DNA of 8,044 nt. Origin: Chitinophagaceae bacterium (GTDB lineage Bacteria; Bacteroidota; Bacteroidia; Chitinophagales; Chitinophagaceae). This document shows, in pieces, positions 5,782 through 8,044 of this stretch (position 1 is its first letter; the number at the start of each line of letters is the position of its first letter). The notes below the pieces were generated by a model that was not told the origin of the DNA, searched no databases, and saw only the letters and a program-made list of their open reading frames with translations. Location: contig JAJTCI010000095.1 of the NCBI GenBank assembly GCA_021323155.1, positions 1-8,044 on the forward strand, written 5' to 3'. A program made the translations under genes and the position numbers.

Positions 5782-6534
5782 TTATTTTACTTCTACGCTG
5801 TCAACCAGGTCGCGGTCAACCAGTATCCTTCCGCAGTTCTCACAAACCATCACCTTCTTGTGCTGGCGGATCTCGCTTTGCTTCTGGGGAGGAATAGAGT
5901 TAAAGCAACCACCACAAGCATCCCTTTCAACCGGCACCACAGCCAGCCCGTTGCGGTAACTGCTGCGGATCCTGTCATAGCTATACAACAAGCGTTCATC
6001 AATATGCGCACGCGCATCGGTAGAGACTTTTGAGAAATGCTTTTCTTCCTTCTCGGTATCGGCGATGATCTTTTCCAGCTCGCCTTTCTTATGCGTCAGC
6101 ACGCCTTCTTTCGCGGCGATCTGCTTCTTGGCGTTATCGAGGTTCCTTACTTTTTCAGCAAGTTCTTCGTTGGCGTCCTTGATGTGCTTTTCTGCCAGCT
6201 TCGTTTCCAGCTGCTGCATCTCGATCTCTTTATTGATAGCCTCGAACTCCCGGTTGTTCTTTACGTTTTCGCTCTGCTTCTCGTATTTTTTCACCTGCGC
6301 CTCGGCATCTTTGATCGCAGTCTTCTTGCTCTCGATAAACTCGGTAATTCCATTGATCTCTTCCTCGATCCTTGTACGGCGGCTATGCAAGCCCTGTATT
6401 TCGTCTTCCAGGTCGTTCACTTCCATCGGTAATTCACCCTTCAGTATCTGGAACTCGTCCAGCTTGCTGTCGATCTTCTGCAGCTTCACAAGGTTGGCTA
6501 ATTTTTCCTCAACAGAGTAATCTTTAACTGGCAT
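5782..6534 (-). CDS. Coiled-coil C4 zinc-ribbon protein (zf-RING_7 family, HP0958/FlgZ- and CT398-like)
   Basis: The 250-residue protein has a long helical hairpin (about 8-175) and a C-terminal zinc ribbon. The hairpin turn carries the family's conserved ENVKNNREFEAINKEIE (89-105). The zinc ligands are Cys207 and Cys210 (CGGC) and Cys231 and Cys234 (CENCGRILVD), all present. Known relatives are Helicobacter HP0958 (FlgZ), which binds the sigma factor RpoN and flaA mRNA, Chlamydia CT398/CdsZ and mycobacterial Rv2229c. The role differs between phyla, so none can be transferred with confidence. Here it follows nif3 by 98 bases on the same strand, the same pairing as HP0958-HP0959 and Rv2229c-Rv2230c. 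The MPVKDYSVEEKLANL N-terminus supports the start. A terminator follows the gene. Confidence 0.93.
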   Translation of the reverse strand: MPVKDYSVEEKLANLVKLQKIDSKLDEFQILKGELPMEVNDLEDEIQGLHSRRTRIEEEINGITEFIESKKTAIKDAEAQVKKYEKQSENVKNNREFEAINKEIEMQQLETKLAEKHIKDANEELAEKVRNLDNAKKQIAAKEGVLTHKKGELEKIIADTEKEEKHFSKVSTDARAHIDERLLYSYDRIRSSYRNGLAVVPVERDACGGCFNSIPPQKQSEIRQHKKVMVCENCGRILVDRDLVDSVEVK

Positions 6535-6541
6535 ATGCGGA

Positions 6542-6569
6542 TTTGATATTTGATATTTGAAGTTTGATG
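6542..6569. repeat. Four tandem heptamers TTTGATA-like
   Basis: TTTGATA (6542), TTTGATA (6549), TTTGAAG (6556) and TTTGATG (6563) stand head to tail, ending seven bases before the ATG of the zinc-ribbon gene at 6534. On that gene's strand the repeat reads as CAAATAT-type units in the leader. Similar degenerate heptamer runs are, from memory, common between Bacteroidota genes. It could tune translation or arise by slippage. Confidence 0.7.
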
Positions 6570-6632
6570 TTACCAGCTTCCGGTCTCCGGGGCACTTCGT
6601 TGTGTCACTCCCTTGTACGTTCTGTCCGTCGC

Positions 6633-7733
6633 TCAGCCCAGGAAATACTTTACCGGATTGGTTTCCACCCCTGTTTTAAGGACGGCAAAAGTAGGGAATT
6701 TCTGCTGTAAAACCTCTGCCAGGAGGTCAATCGTAAATCGTTCACTTTCAAAGTGCCCGATATCGGCTATCACCATCCGGCCCTCCGCGTCGAAGAACTC
6801 GTGATACTTGACATCCGCAGTAACAAAGGCATCCGCGCCGGCCGCCAGGGCTTTTTTGATAAGAAAACTGCCCGCACCGCCACATATGGCCACTTTTTTT
6901 ATTGTCTTACCCCTTAAGGGCGTATGGCGGATCACTTTCAGCCCGAATGTGGTCTTCAACTGGTGAAGGAAGCCGGTCTCGTCAAGCGCTTCCGGTAGTT
7001 CACCGGTAAGCCCACTGCCCACTTCCTTAAAGTAGTTCCCGAGCGGGATCACGTCGTAAGCCACCTCTTCGTAAGGATGGGCTTCGATCATAGCTGAAAT
7101 AATACGGGTTTGCAGGTACGCGGGGAAGATCACTTCGATCTTGATCTCGTCTTCCTCATGCCGTTTGCCGATCTCGCCAACATAGGGATCGGCCCCTTTG
7201 CCCGCTTTGAACGTGCCTTTCCCGGGCAGGTTAAAACTGCATTCGCTGTAGTTACCGATATTGCCGCCACCAGCATTGAAGATCGCGTCACGCACCAGAC
7301 CACTCTTATCTTCTGGCACAAACGCATATAACTTCCTCAGGTTGTTCTCCCGGGGCAGCAGCACCTGCGTGTTGCCCAGGCCGAGTTTCTCAGCGATCCT
7401 GCCGTTCACGCCATGGGCTACATTATCCAGGTTCGTATGGATCGCGTAAATGGCGATATCGTTCTTAATGGCCGCGATCACCGCTTTTTCAACATAATTT
7501 GTCCCGTTGACCTTCTTCAACCCGCTGAATACAATAGGGTGGTGGGCCACCACCAGGTTGCACCCCTTTTCCAGGGCTTCCAGTATCACTGCCTCGGTCG
7601 CGTCAAGTGTGACGAGTATGCCCTTGCAATCCGTGTCTGGCTGGCCGGTGATCAAACCCGCGTTGTCATAATCTTCCTGGTAGCTGGGCGGCGCCAGCTC
7701 TTCTAAGGCAATAATAACATCCCGGATCTTCAT
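6633..7733 (-). CDS. Nif3-like dinuclear metal-centre protein (DUF34, YqfO/YbgI family)
   Basis: The 366-residue protein is the long form of the family, which assembles into hexameric toroids holding two metal ions per subunit. The metal ligands are all visible: His64-His65 (VVAHHPIVF), Asp103 (IHTNLDNV), His327 and Glu331 (DIGHFESERF), matching His63, His64, Asp101, His215 and Glu219 of E. coli YbgI. The TADVKYHEF motif (305-313) is also typical. The extra middle region (about 130-235, including EAHPYEEVAYDVIPL) is the PII/CutA-like insert known from YqfO-type members. Database names such as GTP cyclohydrolase 1 type 2 are poorly supported; the physiological reaction is not settled. It is the first gene after the terminator at 7766-7791 and pairs with the zinc-ribbon gene. 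The start MKIRDVIIALEELAP is the usual N-terminus. Confidence 0.95.
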   Translation of the reverse strand: MKIRDVIIALEELAPPSYQEDYDNAGLITGQPDTDCKGILVTLDATEAVILEALEKGCNLVVAHHPIVFSGLKKVNGTNYVEKAVIAAIKNDIAIYAIHTNLDNVAHGVNGRIAEKLGLGNTQVLLPRENNLRKLYAFVPEDKSGLVRDAIFNAGGGNIGNYSECSFNLPGKGTFKAGKGADPYVGEIGKRHEEDEIKIEVIFPAYLQTRIISAMIEAHPYEEVAYDVIPLGNYFKEVGSGLTGELPEALDETGFLHQLKTTFGLKVIRHTPLRGKTIKKVAICGGAGSFLIKKALAAGADAFVTADVKYHEFFDAEGRMVIADIGHFESERFTIDLLAEVLQQKFPTFAVLKTGVETNPVKYFLG

Positions 7734-7765
7734 GGCGCTAAAGATAGGCAGGTTGCCAGCAATAG

Positions 7766-7791
7766 AAAAAGTCCTGGGGTTAGCAGGACTT
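7766..7791 (-). terminator. Intrinsic terminator upstream of nif3
   Basis: On the minus strand AAGTCCTG (7791-7784) pairs with CAGGACTT (7776-7769) around CTAACCC, followed by TTTCTATT, so eight base pairs, a seven-base loop and a T-rich tail. It ends 32 bases before the nif3 ATG and would stop transcripts arriving from the right. Confidence 0.7.
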
Positions 7792-7998
7792 CAAACTTTT
7801 TACGGTTTTCCAAGGGTCAAGGATAAAAGGGGTTTGGGTCTTCAGTTAGTATTGGATTTTTAAAACGGGTGTCAGTTTCGAATTGACAGAATAAAAGTAG
7901 GCGTGACTGCCGGTCGGAACAAGCGCAGAACTGCTCTTTTTTAACCGTTCATAATTCAACCATTGTGGCCGGAAACTACCGCAAGTGCCCACGTGTTT
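7792..7998. other. Intergenic stretch with no convincing gene
   Basis: Both strands were read. Two minus-strand frames stay open for about 40-50 codons, one ending at 7846 and one at 7817, but neither has an ATG. The only notable site is the dyad at 7870-7888. No tRNA or known structured RNA is recognisable. It may be a long 3' untranslated region of the gene to the right, ended by the terminator at 7766-7791. Confidence 0.5.
7870..7888. promoter_or_regulatory. Operator-like dyad TGTCA-N9-TGACA
   Basis: TGTCA (7870-7874) and TGACA (7884-7888) are exact inverted arms, and the inner bases TT/AA also pair, giving seven of nine symmetric positions in 19 bases. The arms are too short and lack a T-run to be a terminator. 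No gene start follows closely on the minus strand. On the plus strand the first ATG is at 8042, so its target, if any, is unclear. Confidence 0.3.
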
Positions 7999-8044
7999 TT
8001 ACGGAACAACTGCAGGCGGTGCGGGGGTGCTTTCGTATTTGATG
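7999..8044 (-). CDS. Possible C-terminal end of a gene entering from the right
   Basis: In one minus-strand frame the window opens with IKYESTPAPPAVVP and a TAA stop at 8001-7999. A proline/alanine-rich tail is plausible for a protein C-terminus, and a terminator lies downstream at 7766-7791 on the same strand. Only 15 codons are visible, and the other two minus frames also stay open for 22-28 codons, so this is a guess from context. Confidence 0.3.
   Translation of the reverse strand, partial: IKYESTPAPPAVVP

Noticed and set aside
6037..6520. Two plus-strand frames with apparent membrane-like Leu/Phe/Ser content
   Set aside because: They are the antisense of the Glu/Lys-rich coiled coil of the zinc-ribbon protein, which always reads as Phe/Leu/Ser on the other strand.
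7739..7746. TATCTTTA on the minus strand as a Bacteroidota -7 element for nif3
   Set aside because: It matches TAnnTTTG in all but one position, but lies so close to the ATG that the transcript would begin at the start codon, and no -33 element is visible at the right spacing.

Overview
The window looks like chromosomal DNA of a member of the Bacteroidota, most likely family Chitinophagaceae. The basis is the FabI variant (the Bacteroidota-type sequence around its active site and C-terminus), the RecN and SemiSWEET sequence style, start codons without Shine-Dalgarno sequences, and short AT-rich gaps. This is recognition from memory, not a database result. Every gene I can support lies on the minus strand, so transcription runs from high to low coordinates. 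The many plus-strand open frames are shadows.

In order of transcription: the right end (7999-8044) may hold the last codons of a gene entering from outside. It is followed by about 200 bases without a convincing gene, which contain an operator-like dyad and end in a clear intrinsic terminator (7766-7791). Next comes a Nif3/DUF34 metal protein (7733-6633) and a coiled-coil C4 zinc-ribbon protein (6534-5782). This pair also sits together in Helicobacter and Mycobacterium. Here the two are separated by a tandem heptamer repeat. A second intrinsic terminator (5726-5761) closes this unit and ends almost on the start codon of an exported TPR protein (5721-4237). After that protein come recN (DNA repair, 4152-2479), a tiny two-helix membrane protein (2425-2204), fabI (fatty acid synthesis, 2171-1359) and a SemiSWEET sugar transporter (1315-1028). 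These are spaced 84, 53, 32 and 43 bases apart and could be one transcript.

The left end holds a separate unit: a 68-residue XRE-type repressor-like protein (857-651) and, 10 bases later, an exported coiled-coil protein (640 to beyond position 1). The stretch before this unit contains two dyads that look like operators: a perfect 7-1-7 palindrome (974-988) and a TAGG/CCTA cluster (871-897) between regulator start and the upstream gene.

Most of the window is ordinary housekeeping DNA. I see no CRISPR array, insertion sequence, tRNA, rRNA or defence cassette. The points most worth a second look are the regulator plus exported-protein pair with its operators, a GC-rich in-frame insertion in RecN just before the ABC signature, the terminator abutting the TPR gene, and the heptamer repeat between nif3 and the zinc-ribbon gene.
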